From JAEUHO01 sp046350655 (GTDB taxonomy: Bacteria > Planctomycetota > PLA2 > JAEUHO01), in assembly GCA_046350655.1 (NCBI GenBank), contig JAXMAB010000005.1, positions 186,001 to 250,000 on the forward strand: a stretch of 64,000 bases of DNA, in the 5' to 3' direction. This document shows positions 34,611 to 46,905 of this stretch, one piece after another. Below the pieces are notes generated by a model. That model made no database searches, was not told the DNA's origin, and was given only the letters and a program-made list of their open reading frames with translations. A program made the translations under genes and the position numbers. Positions within the stretch are counted from its first letter, which is position 1. Each line of letters starts with the position of its first letter.

Positions 34611-35845
34611 TGGTCGATCCTCACGATCTTCCAGACGCCGTCGGTGGCGCGGAAGTGGAAGATGTTGCCGCCGAACTCGGGGTGCGTCGCGAGGACGACC
34701 GTGCCGTCGGGCAGCGTCTTCTGCTCGGCGGTCGCGAGCGTCATGCGGAGCAGGGCGTCGGCCTCGGCGCGCGGGCGGTGCTTGCTGCGGGCGAGGAACT
34801 CGTCGACGTAGGCCTTGCGGAGGTCCGCGACCTTCCAGTCCTTCGAGACGCTGCCGGTCGAGACGTCGTGCTCGAACACCTTGTCCCAGTCGATCGCCCC
34901 GTCGATCCACTTCTCGACGGCCATGTGGTAGCCGTGGCCGAACTTGAGGAAGCAGGCCTTCCAGGTCGTCGAGGGCTGGTCGTCCTCGTAGACGGCGCGG
35001 GCGCCGCCCTTGCCCTTCGGGACGATGCGGATGCCCGTGGGCCGGCGCTGCTCGATGGCGATGAGGCCGTGGCCCTTCGGCTGGAGGTGCAGCTCGCCGA
35101 CGCGGCCGCCGTGGCGCGTCACGACCATCCACGAGTCCACGACGTCGGGGGCCTCGCCCCACTTCGCGGGCCCGCGGACCTCGATGGAGAGCGGCGCGGT
35201 GTCGACCGCCGGCTCGTGCTCGTCGATGCCGGGCATCAGGCCGTCGAGGCCGACGAGCGGCAGCTCGTACGTCGTCGGCGCCGCGGGCGCGTACCGGAGG
35301 AAGAGGAGGAGCGCGCCGCGGCCGAACGTCGCGCCGGCCGGCGCCGGCAGGCTGCGGGCCTCGGGCGGAGGCATCTCCTTCGTCGGGTCGCCGTCCTCGC
35401 GCGTGACGGCGAACGCGTCGCCCTTGCGCACGAACTCGAGGCGCGAGAACCGGCTCGGCGACGTCCGCTGCCACTCGCCCTTCACGAGCGCGAGGTCCTG
35501 CGCGAGCCAGTACGACGCCTCGGTCGTCTGCTTGGTGCCCGCCCAGTCCTCGACGACGGTCTCGGTGACGAGCCACACCGGCTGGTCGCGGAACGAGCCG
35601 ACGTCGACGGTGACGGTGACGCTGCCCGAGTTCTCGCCCGCGACGACGAGGTCCCCCTCGAAGGAGAAGCCGAGGCCGGGCTTGCCCTCCTCGGGCTCGA
35701 GCGGCGCCGGGATCGACGCGCGCACCTTCGCGGACGCGGCGGCGCGCTCGGGCGTGGAGGCCGGCGCGTCCGCGGCGAGCGCGGTGCGGCCCGGCGAGGC
35801 GAGGACGAGGGCGAGGAACGACGCGGCGAGGACGGAGCGGGTCAT
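34607..35845 (-). CDS. Secreted protein of unknown function coupled to the barrel gene
   Basis: A 412-residue protein with a signal peptide (MTRSVLAASFLALVLASPGRTALAADA). The mature part is beta-rich: GKPGLGFSFEGDLVVAGENSG, PVWLVTETVVEDWAG, SPSRFSRLEFVRKGDAF and a C-terminal FGGNIFHFRATDGVWKIVRIDQ. The early strands resemble DUF3108-type periplasmic proteins, but I would not assign it. The last bases overlap the barrel gene's start, suggesting that the two products act together at the envelope. The ATG lies 9 nt after a TACAAC box. Confidence 0.75.
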   Translation of the reverse strand: MTRSVLAASFLALVLASPGRTALAADAPASTPERAAASAKVRASIPAPLEPEEGKPGLGFSFEGDLVVAGENSGSVTVTVDVGSFRDQPVWLVTETVVEDWAGTKQTTEASYWLAQDLALVKGEWQRTSPSRFSRLEFVRKGDAFAVTREDGDPTKEMPPPEARSLPAPAGATFGRGALLLFLRYAPAAPTTYELPLVGLDGLMPGIDEHEPAVDTAPLSIEVRGPAKWGEAPDVVDSWMVVTRHGGRVGELHLQPKGHGLIAIEQRRPTGIRIVPKGKGGARAVYEDDQPSTTWKACFLKFGHGYHMAVEKWIDGAIDWDKVFEHDVSTGSVSKDWKVADLRKAYVDEFLARSKHRPRAEADALLRMTLATAEQKTLPDGTVVLATHPEFGGNIFHFRATDGVWKIVRIDQ

Positions 35846-35854
35846 GGCCGGGAG

Positions 35855-35860
35855 GTTGTA
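35855..35860 (-). promoter_or_regulatory. -10 box (TACAAC), near-leaderless
   Basis: TACAAC on the minus strand ends 9 nt before the ATG at 35845; GGGAGG overlaps this gap, so either start mode is possible. Confidence 0.5.
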
Positions 35861-35972
35861 CCCGGGCGGCAGCCGGGCGGGCACGGGTCGCCCGCCCTCT
35901 CCGACCCCTCGCCCGGGCCCCCCGACCGGCGCCGAGCCCCGGCCGGGACGGGGGCCCCGCGCGAGGCGCGGG

Positions 35973-36824
35973 TCACTTCGCGAACAGGTCCCCCGGCGAG
36001 CTCTTGTACCGCTCGAACAGCGCGAACCAGTCCTCGGCGGAACCGCAGTTCTGGCCGGTCATGGCGTTCAGCGTGGGCACGAGCGCCGCCGACAGGGCCT
36101 GGTACCGCGTCTGGGTCTCGTCGCCGGTCCGCGTGCGGGCGGTCTCGTACGGGCCCGAGTCGCCGTCCTTCTCCCAGCGCTTGCCGACGCCCGGCTGGTC
36201 CTTCGCGACCGTGCCGATCAGGTCGCGGACGATGCCGTTGCGCGCCTTCTTCGAGGCGCCGTACCCGGCGAAGGCCTTCAGGGCGAGCGCCGCCGCCTCC
36301 ATGTGCTTCGAGTCCTTCACGATGGCCATCAGCGGGGCGACCAGCTCCTCGTCGGCGAGCTTGCCGGCGGCCTCGAGGGCGGGCTTGAGCAGCGGCGGCA
36401 TCACCTTCTTGTCCGGCTGGGCGAGGAAGGGGCGGAGCACGCCGGACAACGTCTTGTCCTTCGTCTCCCCGACGGCCTCGATCACCGCCTTGCGGACCGG
36501 CTCGTCCTGGACGTTCTTCGCCACGAACGTCAGCGCCGCGGCGAGCAGCTTCTGCCCCTTCGCGTCGGCGGCGGCGAAGCCCTTCCCGATCGCGACCACG
36601 TCCGAGCGGACCGCGTCGGTGGCCTTGTCCTTCACGTGCTGGCGCACCTGCGCGTCGAGCGCGACGGCGTCCGTCGGTTCGACGGCGGGGGCCGCGGGGG
36701 GGGTGTCGCCCGCGACGGCCACGGACCCATTCCCCCCCGCGCTCGCGACGAGCGCGAACCCGATCACCCACCCCCCGAACCGACCCCCGAAGCGACGAAA
36801 CGAACCGATCATCCGCATTCCCAT
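35973..36824 (-). CDS. Secreted HEAT-like repeat protein
   Basis: A 283-residue protein with a long signal peptide (MGMRMIGSFRRFGGRFGGWVIGFALVASAGG...VAGDTPP). The mature part consists of helical repeats of about 38 residues with HEAT/ARM character: LLAAALTFVAKNVQDEPVRKAV, LSGVLRPFLAQPDKKVMPPLLKPALEA, LVAPLMAIVKDSKHMEAAALALKAF. The C-terminus (MTGQNCGSAEDWFALFERYK) carries a single Cys. Likely a periplasmic protein-binding scaffold. The frame is open upstream to 36905, but the RRF-rich signal begins at this ATG. Confidence 0.75.
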   Translation of the reverse strand: MGMRMIGSFRRFGGRFGGWVIGFALVASAGGNGSVAVAGDTPPAAPAVEPTDAVALDAQVRQHVKDKATDAVRSDVVAIGKGFAAADAKGQKLLAAALTFVAKNVQDEPVRKAVIEAVGETKDKTLSGVLRPFLAQPDKKVMPPLLKPALEAAGKLADEELVAPLMAIVKDSKHMEAAALALKAFAGYGASKKARNGIVRDLIGTVAKDQPGVGKRWEKDGDSGPYETARTRTGDETQTRYQALSAALVPTLNAMTGQNCGSAEDWFALFERYKSSPGDLFAK

Positions 36825-36879
36825 GGCGGTTCTCCGTGGTCGCCCGAGCCTCGACCACGAATAAGACGTCGGAGACAGG

Positions 36880-37010
36880 GTCTCTGCGTCACGGAAGTGG
36901 TACAATTCAAGGGACTAAAGCCCCTAGACCGACCGGTCGGGTGCGGATCAAGTCCCGATGAAGATGGATCCAAGCGTGACAACGCGAGGCCCGGCCGCCG
37001 GGACGCCGGA
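36880..37010. other. AT-richer intergenic island with inverted repeats upstream of topA
   Basis: Part of a 287-base gap. It holds GGGACT...AGTCCC arms (36911-36916 and 36951-36956) enclosing the perfect palindrome CCGACCGGTCGG (36929-36940) and the string ACTAAAGCCCCTAGACC. This would fold as a closing stem with an internal hairpin in RNA. A dispersed-element copy follows at 36983-37002. No protein-coding potential is seen. It could be a leader RNA, attenuator or operator; function unassigned. Confidence 0.4.
36983..37002. repeat. Dispersed GC palindrome element, half copy
   Basis: CGCGAGGCCCGGCCGCCGGG in the gap upstream of topA. Confidence 0.65.
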
Positions 37011-37033
37011 AATCCACGGACTCGGGTGAAATG

Positions 37034-37064
37034 TTGACCGCATCCCTCCGATAGCGCCTACACC
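37034..37064 (+). promoter_or_regulatory. Possible topA promoter
   Basis: TTGACC (37034-37039), 19-base spacer, TACACC (37059-37064), 48 nt before the topA ATG. Spacing is longer than ideal. Confidence 0.4.
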
Positions 37065-37111
37065 GTCCCGCTGCTTCCGCCTCCCCCGGGGGGCCGGTGC
37101 CCCCCCTGCCC

Positions 37112-39790
37112 ATGGCCAAGACGTCCGACAAGAAGCCCCTCGTGATCGTCGAGTCGCCCGCCAAGGCGAAGACGATCGGCAAGTTCCTGGGGAGCGGCTA
37201 CCTGATCGAGGCGAGCATCGGCCACGTCCGGGACCTGCCGAGCAGCGCGGCCGAGATCCCGGAGGGCGTGCGGGCCGAGGCCTGGTCGAGGCTCGGGATC
37301 GACATCGAGCACGACTTCAAGCCGCTCTACGTCGTGCCCCGGCAGAAGCGGGAGCAGATCAAGAAGCTGCGCGCGCTGCTCAAGCAGGCCGGCATGCTCT
37401 ACCTCGCCACCGACGAGGACCGCGAGGGAGAGTCCATCTCCTGGCACCTCGTGGACGAGCTCAAGCCGAAGGTCCCGATCAAGCGCCTCGTGTTCCACGA
37501 GATCACGAAGGAGGCGATCCACGAGGCCCTCGCGCACCCGCGCGAGATCGACGCGAACCTCGTCGAGGCCCAGGAGGCCCGGCGCCTCGTCGACCGGCTC
37601 TACGGCTACTCGGTCTCGCCGCTCCTCTGGCGCAAGATCAAGCCGCGCCTGTCGGCGGGCCGCGTGCAGAGCGTCGCCGTGCGCCTCATCGTGGACCGCG
37701 AGCTCGAGCGGATCGCGTTCCGCCGCGCGGCCTACTGGGACGTGGAGGGCGGCTTCCGCGCGCCGGGCGGGGCGTTCGACGCGACGCTCGTGACGCTGGG
37801 CGGCAAGCGCGTGGCCGGCGGCAAGGACTTCGACGCGGCGACGGGCCGCCTCGACGCGAAGGCCGCGGGCGCCGTGGCGCACCTCCTCGAGAAGGACGCG
37901 CGGGCCCTCGTGGCGCGCCTCGCGGGGAAGGCGGCCAAGGTCGTCTCGGTCGAGAAGAAGCCCTACAACGAGCGGCCGTCGCCGCCGTTCACCACGAGCA
38001 CGCTGCAGCAGGAGGCGGCCCGCAAGCTCCGGTTCGCCGCGCAGCGGACCATGCGCGCCGCGCAGCGGCTGTACGAGAACGGCTTCATCACCTACATGCG
38101 CACCGACTCGACGACGCTGTCGAACGAGGCGCTGGCGGCCGCGCGCTCGCTGATCGCGCGCGAGTACGGCAAGGAGAACCTCTCCCCCGAGGCCCGCGTC
38201 TACGCGACCAAGGTGAAGAACGCGCAGGAGGCCCACGAGGCGATCCGCCCCGCGGGCGCGGCGTTCGTCGCGCCGCGCGACCTGCCCGGCGAGATGGGCG
38301 AGGACGAGCGCCGCGTGTACGAGCTCGTCTGGCGCCGCACCGTGGCCTCGCAGATGGTGGACGCCCGCGGCGACCGCACTAGCGTGCTCGTCGCGATCGA
38401 CGACGCGACGTTCCAGACCGGCGGCAAGACCATCGAGGTCCCGGGCTTCCGCCTCGCCTACGTCGAGGACGACGCCGAGGACGCCGAGGCGGCCGCCCGC
38501 GAGAGCGAGCGCGTGCTGCCCCCCATGGCGCCCGGCCAGGTCCTCGGCGTCGAGCGCCTCGACGCGGCGGGCCACGAGACGCAGCCGCCCGCGCGGCTGA
38601 CGGAGGCGGGGCTCATCAAGGAGCTCGAGGCCCGCGGCATCGGCCGCCCGAGCACGTACGCCGCGATCATCGAGACGATCCTCGAGCGCGACTACTGCTT
38701 CAAGAAGGGCACCGCGCTCGTCCCGACGTGGACGGCGTTCGCGGTGATCCGGCTCCTCGACGGGCACCTCCACACGCTCGTGGACTACGCGTTCACGGCG
38801 AAGATGGAGGACGAGCTGGACGAGATCAGCAACGGCTCGAACACGCGCGTCGCCTACCTGCGCTCGTTCTACGCCGGCAACGGCAAGCCCGGCCTCAAGG
38901 GCCAGCTCGAGGCGGCGGACGCCTCCGCGCGCCCGCAGGACGTCTGCCGCGTGCTCGAGCTCGCGTCGCCGAACGGGAGGATCGAGGTCCGCGTGGGCCG
39001 CTACGGCCCGTTCCTGTCGCGCGTCGACGGCGACCAGCGCGCCTCGCTCCCCGACGACCTCGCCCCCGACGAGCTCACGGCGGAACGCGCCGAGGAGCTC
39101 CTCACGAAGGGCTCCGAGGGCCCGCGCGCCATCGGCACGGACCCGGCGACGGGCCTCGACGTGTTCGTGAAGGTCGGCCGCTTCGGGCCCTACGTCCAGC
39201 TGGGCACCCAGGAGGACGCGGAGAAGCCCGGCGCGGGCGGCAAGAAGCCCGCGAAGGGCAAGAAGGCGAAGCCCAAGATGGCGTCGCTGCTCAAGGGCAT
39301 GACGCCCGAGACGGTGACGCTCGCCGAGGCGCTGTCGGTGCTGTCGCTGCCCCGCGAGGTCGGCTCGGCGGTCCCGCCCGGCTCGCCCGAGGGCACGGCG
39401 CCGTCGCCGATCGTGGCCGCCAACGGCCGCTTCGGCCCCTACCTGCGCTGGGGCACCGAGACCCGCAGCATCCCCGCGGACGAGCGCCCGACGACGATCA
39501 CCCTCGAGCGCGCGCTGGCGGTGTTCGCCCAGCCGAAGACCGGCCGCGGCGGCGGCGCGCGGGCGGCCGCGAAGGTGCTGAAGGACCTCGGCAAGCACCC
39601 GAAGGGCGACGCGCCCGTGCGCGTGCTCGACGGGCGCTACGGGCCCTACGTCTCCGACGGCACGACGAACGCGACGCTGCCGAAGGGCACGGCGCCCGAG
39701 GCGCTCACGCTCGAGCAGGCCGTCGAGCTCCTGGCCGAGCGCGCCGCGCGCGGCCCCGCGAAGAAGAAGTCCTTCCGCCGCCGCGGCTGA
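37112..39790 (+). CDS. topA: DNA topoisomerase I
   Basis: An 892-residue type IA topoisomerase that relaxes negative supercoils. The TOPRIM domain begins [18 protein letters not shown] (about 11-28) and contains [13 protein letters not shown]. The active-site tyrosine is in [11 protein letters not shown] at about residue 327, and [14 protein letters not shown] lies near 510. Instead of Cys4 zinc ribbons, the C-terminus (about 620-892) carries four repeats with FGPYV/YGPYV and an LTLE.A tail, separated by Lys/Ala-rich linkers ([14 protein letters not shown]). This architecture is known in actinobacterial and some planctomycete enzymes. ATG 37112 starts the conserved N-terminus. Confidence 0.96.
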   Translation: MAKTSDKKPLVIVESPAKAKTIGKFLGSGYLIEASIGHVRDLPSSAAEIPEGVRAEAWSRLGIDIEHDFKPLYVVPRQKREQIKKLRALLKQAGMLYLATDEDREGESISWHLVDELKPKVPIKRLVFHEITKEAIHEALAHPREIDANLVEAQEARRLVDRLYGYSVSPLLWRKIKPRLSAGRVQSVAVRLIVDRELERIAFRRAAYWDVEGGFRAPGGAFDATLVTLGGKRVAGGKDFDAATGRLDAKAAGAVAHLLEKDARALVARLAGKAAKVVSVEKKPYNERPSPPFTTSTLQQEAARKLRFAAQRTMRAAQRLYENGFITYMRTDSTTLSNEALAAARSLIAREYGKENLSPEARVYATKVKNAQEAHEAIRPAGAAFVAPRDLPGEMGEDERRVYELVWRRTVASQMVDARGDRTSVLVAIDDATFQTGGKTIEVPGFRLAYVEDDAEDAEAAARESERVLPPMAPGQVLGVERLDAAGHETQPPARLTEAGLIKELEARGIGRPSTYAAIIETILERDYCFKKGTALVPTWTAFAVIRLLDGHLHTLVDYAFTAKMEDELDEISNGSNTRVAYLRSFYAGNGKPGLKGQLEAADASARPQDVCRVLELASPNGRIEVRVGRYGPFLSRVDGDQRASLPDDLAPDELTAERAEELLTKGSEGPRAIGTDPATGLDVFVKVGRFGPYVQLGTQEDAEKPGAGGKKPAKGKKAKPKMASLLKGMTPETVTLAEALSVLSLPREVGSAVPPGSPEGTAPSPIVAANGRFGPYLRWGTETRSIPADERPTTITLERALAVFAQPKTGRGGGARAAAKVLKDLGKHPKGDAPVRVLDGRYGPYVSDGTTNATLPKGTAPEALTLEQAVELLAERAARGPAKKKSFRRRG

Positions 39791-39865
39791 CGCGCCGCGG
39801 CGGGTCGGACGGGGCGGCCCGACGCGGCCGCGCACCGGCCGTCGGGACGCGACCCCGGGCCGCGC

Positions 39866-39918
39866 GACCGCGAGGCCCGCGTCTCAGGGCCTCGGGGCCG
39901 CCGGGCCTCGCGGTCCCC
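39866..39918. repeat. Inverted pair of dispersed-element half copies downstream of topA
   Basis: GACCGCGAGGCCCGC (39866-39880) and CCGGGCCTCGCGGTCCCC (39901-39918) in opposite orientation, 20 bases apart. They could form a terminator hairpin for topA. The 282-base gap holds nothing else until the promoter at 40038. Confidence 0.75.
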
Positions 39919-40037
39919 CGCCGTCGGCCGCGGTCCCCTGGGGGCGCGCCCCGCCCGGACGGACGAACCCGGACCCGGGACGTCCGCCGCCGCCGGCGCA
40001 AGGATCGACCGAGGGGCCGAGGGACGGCGGCCGGTCC

Positions 40038-40066
40038 TTGGGACCGCGGCGGGCCCCGCGTACGAC
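40038..40066 (+). promoter_or_regulatory. Leaderless promoter: -35 TTGGGA, -10 TACGAC
   Basis: TTGGGA (40038-40043), exactly 17 bases, TACGAC (40061-40066), then 6 nt to the ATG at 40073. Confidence 0.68.
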
Positions 40067-40072
40067 GGCGAT

Positions 40073-42184
40073 ATGGACGCCACCCCGACCGGCCTCGACG
40101 CCCTCTTCCGCCCCCGCGCCATCGCCGTGATCGGCGCGAGCCGCACGCCGGGCACCATCGGCAACACGGTGCTCTGGAACATCGTGAGCAACGGCTTCAC
40201 CGGCGCGGTCTACCCGGTGAACCCGGGCGCGAAGGTCGTCCACTCGATCCGTTGCTACCCGGACGTGCGGGCGATCCCGGACGCCGTGGACCTCGCGATC
40301 GTGTGCGTGCCCGGCCGGGGCGTGCTCGACGTCGTGCGCGCGTGCATCGAGAAGGGCGTGCGCGGCATCTGCGTGATCAGCGCGGGCTTCCGCGAGACCG
40401 GCGAGGAGGGCGCGGCGCGCGAGAAGGAGCTGGCGGCGCTCTGCCGCGGCGCGGGCATCCGCCTCATCGGCCCGAACTGCATGGGCCTGCTCACGACCGA
40501 CGTCGGCGTGAAGCTCAACGCGACGTTCGCGCGGACGTTCCCGCGGCCCGGCGGCATCGGCTTCCTGTCGCAGTCGGGCGCGATGGGCGTGACGATCCTC
40601 GACCACGCCGAGGACCGCGGCCTCGGCATCCGCATGTTCGCGAGCCTCGGCAACAAGGCGGACGTCTCGGGCAACGACCTCGTGTCGTACTGGAACGACG
40701 ACCCCGAGACGAAGCTCGTGCTCATGTACCTGGAGTCGTTCGGCAACCCGCGCAACTTCATCCCGACGGCGCGGCGGTTCACCCGCAAGAAGCCGCTGGT
40801 GTGCGTGAAGGCCGGCCGCACGGCCGAGGGCGGCAAGGCCGCGGCGTCGCACACGGGCGCGCTCGCGGGGCCCGACGTCGCGGCCGACGCGCTGCTCGAG
40901 GAGACGGGCACGCTGCGGGTGGACTCCGTCGCGGAGATGTTCGACGTGGCGCAGGCGCTCGTGTCGCAGCCGCTGCCGGCGGGCGGGCGCGTCGCCATCG
41001 TCACGAACGCGGGCGGGCCCGCGATCCTCGCGACGGACTTCCTCGTGAGCAAGGGCCTGAAGCTCGCGACGCTGTCGGACGCGACGAAGGACGCGCTGCG
41101 CAAGCTGCTCGTCCCCGAGGCGTCGGTCGCGAACCCCGTCGACATGGTGGCCGGCGCCGGCGCGCGCGAGTACGCCGCGGCCATGCCGCTCGTCCTCGCG
41201 GACCCGGGCGTCGACATGGTGCTGACGATCTTCGTGCCGCCGATCACGCTCGACCCCGTGGGCGTCGCGCGCGCGATCTTCGAGGCGAGCCGCGGGACGG
41301 CGAAGCCCGTGCTCGGCTGCATGATGGCCCGCGTCGCGGTGCTCGACGAGATCAAGCGCCTCGACTCGGCGTGGTTCCCGCTCTACGACTACCCCGAGGA
41401 CGCGGTCCGCGCGATGTGGAACCTGCTCCGCGTCCGCACGCTGCGCGACGACGACCTCGGCGAGCCCGTCCACGTCGAGGCCGACCGCGCCGCGGCCGAC
41501 GCAGTGCTCTCGGCGTCCGTGGCGAAGGGGGGCGGCTGGCTGCCGGCCCTCGACGCGTTCCGCGTGCTCTCGGCCTACGGCATCCGCATCGCGCCGCTCG
41601 CGGCCGTGGACAGCGTGGACGAGGTCGTCGCCATGGCCGGACAGATCCCCGGGAAGGTCGCGCTGAAGCTCGACGGGCCGGCGTTCCTGCACAAGAGCGA
41701 CCTCGGCGCGGTCGTGCTCGGCCTCGAGGGCCCGACCGCCGTGCGCGCGGCCGCCGAACGCCTCGCCGCCGTGGCGAAGGCGACGTCGCCGGACCGCCCG
41801 TGGCGGTTCCTCGTGCAGCGCATGGCCACGCCCGGCACCGAGCTGGTGATGGGCGTGCGCACCGACCCCGTCTTCGGCCCGCTGCTCGCCGTCGGCCTCG
41901 GCGGCATCCACGTCGAGGTGCTCCGCGACATCCGGTTCGGCCTCGTGCCCGCGACCCCGGTCACGGCCCGCCGCCTCCTCGAGCGCCTGCGCGCGTACCC
42001 GATCCTGAAGGGCGTCCGCGGCGGCACCCCCGTGGACGTCGACAAGGTCGTGGACGCGCTCCTGCGCCTCTCGTCCCTCGTGAACGACCACCCGGAGATC
42101 GCCGAGGTCGAGATGAACCCGGTCTTCGCGCGCCCCGACGGCGTCGAGGCCGTGGACGTCCGCCTGCGGGTCGCCGCGCGGTGA
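40073..42184 (+). CDS. ADP-forming acyl-CoA synthetase (acetate-CoA ligase, alpha-beta fusion)
   Basis: A 703-residue fused NDP-forming acyl-CoA synthetase. The N-terminal CoA-binding domain begins IAVIGASRTPGTIGN; the succinyl-CoA-synthetase-like domains show GPNCMGLL, LSQSGAMG and the phosphohistidine loop SHTGALAG (His near 261). The C-terminal ATP-grasp half (about 470-703) contains VALKLDGPAFLHKSDLG and a GIHVEVLRD strand. The enzyme interconverts acyl-CoA plus ADP plus Pi with acid plus CoA plus ATP. The substrate may be acetate or a branched or aryl acid. The amino-acid dehydrogenase next door would supply 2-oxo acids, consistent with energy-conserving amino-acid catabolism. Leaderless ATG. 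Confidence 0.92.
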   Translation: MDATPTGLDALFRPRAIAVIGASRTPGTIGNTVLWNIVSNGFTGAVYPVNPGAKVVHSIRCYPDVRAIPDAVDLAIVCVPGRGVLDVVRACIEKGVRGICVISAGFRETGEEGAAREKELAALCRGAGIRLIGPNCMGLLTTDVGVKLNATFARTFPRPGGIGFLSQSGAMGVTILDHAEDRGLGIRMFASLGNKADVSGNDLVSYWNDDPETKLVLMYLESFGNPRNFIPTARRFTRKKPLVCVKAGRTAEGGKAAASHTGALAGPDVAADALLEETGTLRVDSVAEMFDVAQALVSQPLPAGGRVAIVTNAGGPAILATDFLVSKGLKLATLSDATKDALRKLLVPEASVANPVDMVAGAGAREYAAAMPLVLADPGVDMVLTIFVPPITLDPVGVARAIFEASRGTAKPVLGCMMARVAVLDEIKRLDSAWFPLYDYPEDAVRAMWNLLRVRTLRDDDLGEPVHVEADRAAADAVLSASVAKGGGWLPALDAFRVLSAYGIRIAPLAAVDSVDEVVAMAGQIPGKVALKLDGPAFLHKSDLGAVVLGLEGPTAVRAAAERLAAVAKATSPDRPWRFLVQRMATPGTELVMGVRTDPVFGPLLAVGLGGIHVEVLRDIRFGLVPATPVTARRLLERLRAYPILKGVRGGTPVDVDKVVDALLRLSSLVNDHPEIAEVEMNPVFARPDGVEAVDVRLRVAAR

Positions 42185-42280
42185 CCGCCCCCCGCCGGGC
42201 CGGCGGTCCCGCTCGGACCGCCCGGGTCCCGGGCCCCCCGAGGGCCGGTGCGAATCCTCCCCCCGGACCGACGCCCCCGC

Positions 42281-42286
42281 TACCTT
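42281..42286 (+). promoter_or_regulatory. -10 box (TACCTT) of the dehydrogenase
   Basis: TACCTT, 67 nt before the ATG at 42354; a leadered transcript is expected. Confidence 0.45.
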
Positions 42287-42353
42287 GACCCCCGCTCCCG
42301 GTGGCCGTGCGCGGCGCCGCCGACGGACCGCCTCCCCGCGCAGGAATCCCCCG

Positions 42354-43418
42354 ATGAAGATCACCGACATCGCCGTCCCCGGCTACGAGCGCGTCGCCCG
42401 CTGCGAGGACCCCGCCTCGGGCCTGCGCGCCATGATCGCGGTCCACAGCACCGCCCTCGGCCCCGCGCTGGGCGGCCTCCGCATGTGGCCGTACCGCTCG
42501 TGGGACGAGGCGCAGTTCGACGTGCTCCGCCTCGCCCGCGGCATGACCTACAAGTCCGCCGTGGCCGACACGGGCCTCGGCGGGGGCAAGAGCGTCATCC
42601 TCGGCAACCCGAAGACCGACAAGTCCGAGGCGCTCTTCCGCGCCATGGGCAAGTTCGTCGACGCGTTCGGCGGCAAGTACATCACCGCCGAGGACGTCGG
42701 CACGTCCGTCGAGGACCTCGTCCTCGTGCGCAAGGAGACGCGCTGGGCGACGGGGCTGCCGCGCGAGATCGGGTCGTCGGGCGACCCGTCGCCGTGGACC
42801 GCCCTCGGCGTCTTCCGCGGGATCAAGGCCTGCCTCGAGGAGGTCTACGGGAGCGGCGAGTTCACGGGCCGCACCGTCGCGATGCAGGGCCTCGGCCACG
42901 TCGGCGGCTTCCTCGCCGAGCACCTCGCCAAGGCCGGCGCGCGCCTGGTCGTCACCGACCTCTCCCCGGAGCGCGCGAAGGAGGCGGCGAGCCGCCTCGG
43001 CGCGACCGTCGTCGCCCCCGAGGCGATCTACGACGTCGCGTGCGACGTCTTCTCGCCGAACGCGCTCGGCGCGGTGATCAACGACGACACGATCAAGCGC
43101 CTCAAGACCAAGATCATCGCCGGCGCGGCCAACAACGTGCTGCTGCGCGAGGAGCACGGCGACCGCCTCCGCGAGATGGGCGTCCTCTACGCGCCCGACT
43201 ACGTCATCAACGCGGGCGGCATCATCAACGTCTCCATCGAGGTCGAGAAGGAGGGCTACGACGAGGCCCGCTCGCGCAAGAAGGTGGAGAACATCTACAA
43301 CGCGCTCAAGACCGTCTTCCGCATGGCGCGCGAGAAGAACGTGAGCACGAACCGCGCGAGCAACCTCCTCGCCGAGGAGCGGATCGCCAAGGGCCGCCCG
43401 GCGGCCGCCAAGGTCTGA
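42354..43418 (+). CDS. Leucine-dehydrogenase-like Glu/Leu/Phe/Val dehydrogenase
   Basis: A 354-residue NAD-dependent amino-acid dehydrogenase; its length matches leucine and valine dehydrogenases rather than glutamate dehydrogenases. The substrate domain has LGGLRMWPY and the catalytic lysine stretch GLGGGKSVIL (about 78-87). The nucleotide domain has the GLGHVGGFLAEHL dinucleotide motif (about 180), VVTDLSPERA, and IIAGAANNVL and PDYVINAGGIINVS. It would deaminate branched-chain amino acids to 2-oxo acids with ammonia release. It lies downstream of the ADP-forming synthetase on the same strand with its own -10 box. Confidence 0.92.
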   Translation: MKITDIAVPGYERVARCEDPASGLRAMIAVHSTALGPALGGLRMWPYRSWDEAQFDVLRLARGMTYKSAVADTGLGGGKSVILGNPKTDKSEALFRAMGKFVDAFGGKYITAEDVGTSVEDLVLVRKETRWATGLPREIGSSGDPSPWTALGVFRGIKACLEEVYGSGEFTGRTVAMQGLGHVGGFLAEHLAKAGARLVVTDLSPERAKEAASRLGATVVAPEAIYDVACDVFSPNALGAVINDDTIKRLKTKIIAGAANNVLLREEHGDRLREMGVLYAPDYVINAGGIINVSIEVEKEGYDEARSRKKVENIYNALKTVFRMAREKNVSTNRASNLLAEERIAKGRPAAAKV

Positions 43419-43493
43419 TCCGGACGCGCCGCGACGCGGGGGCCCGCCGGTCCCCGCGTCGCGCGCCGGTGCGCGCCCCCGCGGGCTCGACGG

Positions 43494-43499
43494 TAGGCT
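43494..43499 (+). promoter_or_regulatory. -10 box (TAGGCT) of the hybrid kinase
   Basis: TAGGCT, 30 nt before the TTG start at 43530; a dispersed-element half copy (43512-43526) lies in the leader. Confidence 0.5.
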
Positions 43500-43511
43500 G
43501 ACGGGCTCCCC

Positions 43512-43526
43512 GGACGCGAGGCCCGC
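43512..43526. repeat. Dispersed element half copy in the kinase leader
   Basis: GGACGCGAGGCCCGC directly before the TTG start of the hybrid kinase. Confidence 0.6.
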
Positions 43527-43529
43527 GCG

Positions 43530-46313
<2,784 letters not shown>

Positions 46314-46357
46314 ACCCGCGCGCTCGAGGGCCGTGACGAACTCGCCTTCGCCCGGTG

Positions 46358-46412
46358 CTCGGGGCCCAGACCCCCCGAGAACCCGATCGGCGTGCGGGCC
46401 CTGCGGGCCCGC
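46358..46412. terminator. Two terminator-like hairpins between convergent genes
   Basis: CTCGGGG (46358-46364) pairs with CCCCGAG (46373-46379), and GCGGGCCC (46394-46401) pairs with GGGCCCGC (46405-46412). They lie between the stop of the hybrid kinase and that of the convergent membrane protein. No T-run. Confidence 0.5.
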
Positions 46413-46421
46413 GCGTCGCCG

Positions 46422-46844
46422 TCACTCCGGGCGGTCCTCGCCGGTCGCGCCGGCGATCGCGCGCGACAGCGCGCGCCCGCCGAGCACGAGCGCGACCCAC
46501 ATCGCCCCCACCCAGAGGACGACGACCGCGGTCACCCACGGGGCCTCCGGCTGGAACGGTCCGCCGCGCCACGCGAGCGCGCCCAGCGCGACGTAGCCGA
46601 GGCGGCGACGCCACGTCAGCCCCGTCGGTCGCATGCGCGCCGCGGCGAGGTCCGCGACGACGAGCAGCAGGCCGTAGGCGACGAGCGCCCAGGGGGCCCA
46701 CGGGGCGACGAAGGTCCCGCGCACCGCGGCGAACACGCCGCCGGCCACGACGCCGAGCGCGACGAGCAGGTCGAGCACGATCGCCCACGCCAGCGGGGCG
46801 GGCGTCGCGACGGGCGGGCCGGAGTCGGGGAGGGCGACCTTCAC
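46422..46844 (-). CDS. Four-helix membrane protein, unknown function
   Basis: A 140-residue protein with four predicted helices (about 18-40, 47-68, 82-92 weak, and 103-128). The first 14 residues are polar. No motif recognised. The GTG lies 8 nt after a TACACC box on the minus strand and has no ribosome site, so a near-leaderless start is likely. Confidence 0.68.
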   Translation of the reverse strand: MKVALPDSGPPVATPAPLAWAIVLDLLVALGVVAGGVFAAVRGTFVAPWAPWALVAYGLLLVVADLAAARMRPTGLTWRRRLGYVALGALAWRGGPFQPEAPWVTAVVVLWVGAMWVALVLGGRALSRAIAGATGEDRPE

Positions 46845-46852
46845 GTCGGCCC

Positions 46853-46858
46853 GGTGTA
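46853..46858 (-). promoter_or_regulatory. -10 box (TACACC), near-leaderless
   Basis: TACACC on the minus strand ends 8 nt before the GTG at 46844. Confidence 0.5.
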
Positions 46859-46905
46859 CCCGGCCGCCCCCGCCGCGCCCACCCGGGCGCGGGCGGGCGG
46901 TCGCG

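Noticed and set aside
30993..34811. A single 1272-residue protein from the archaemetzincin start
   Set aside because: Everything after about 32170 is antisense to genes with clear domains and has shadow-frame composition.
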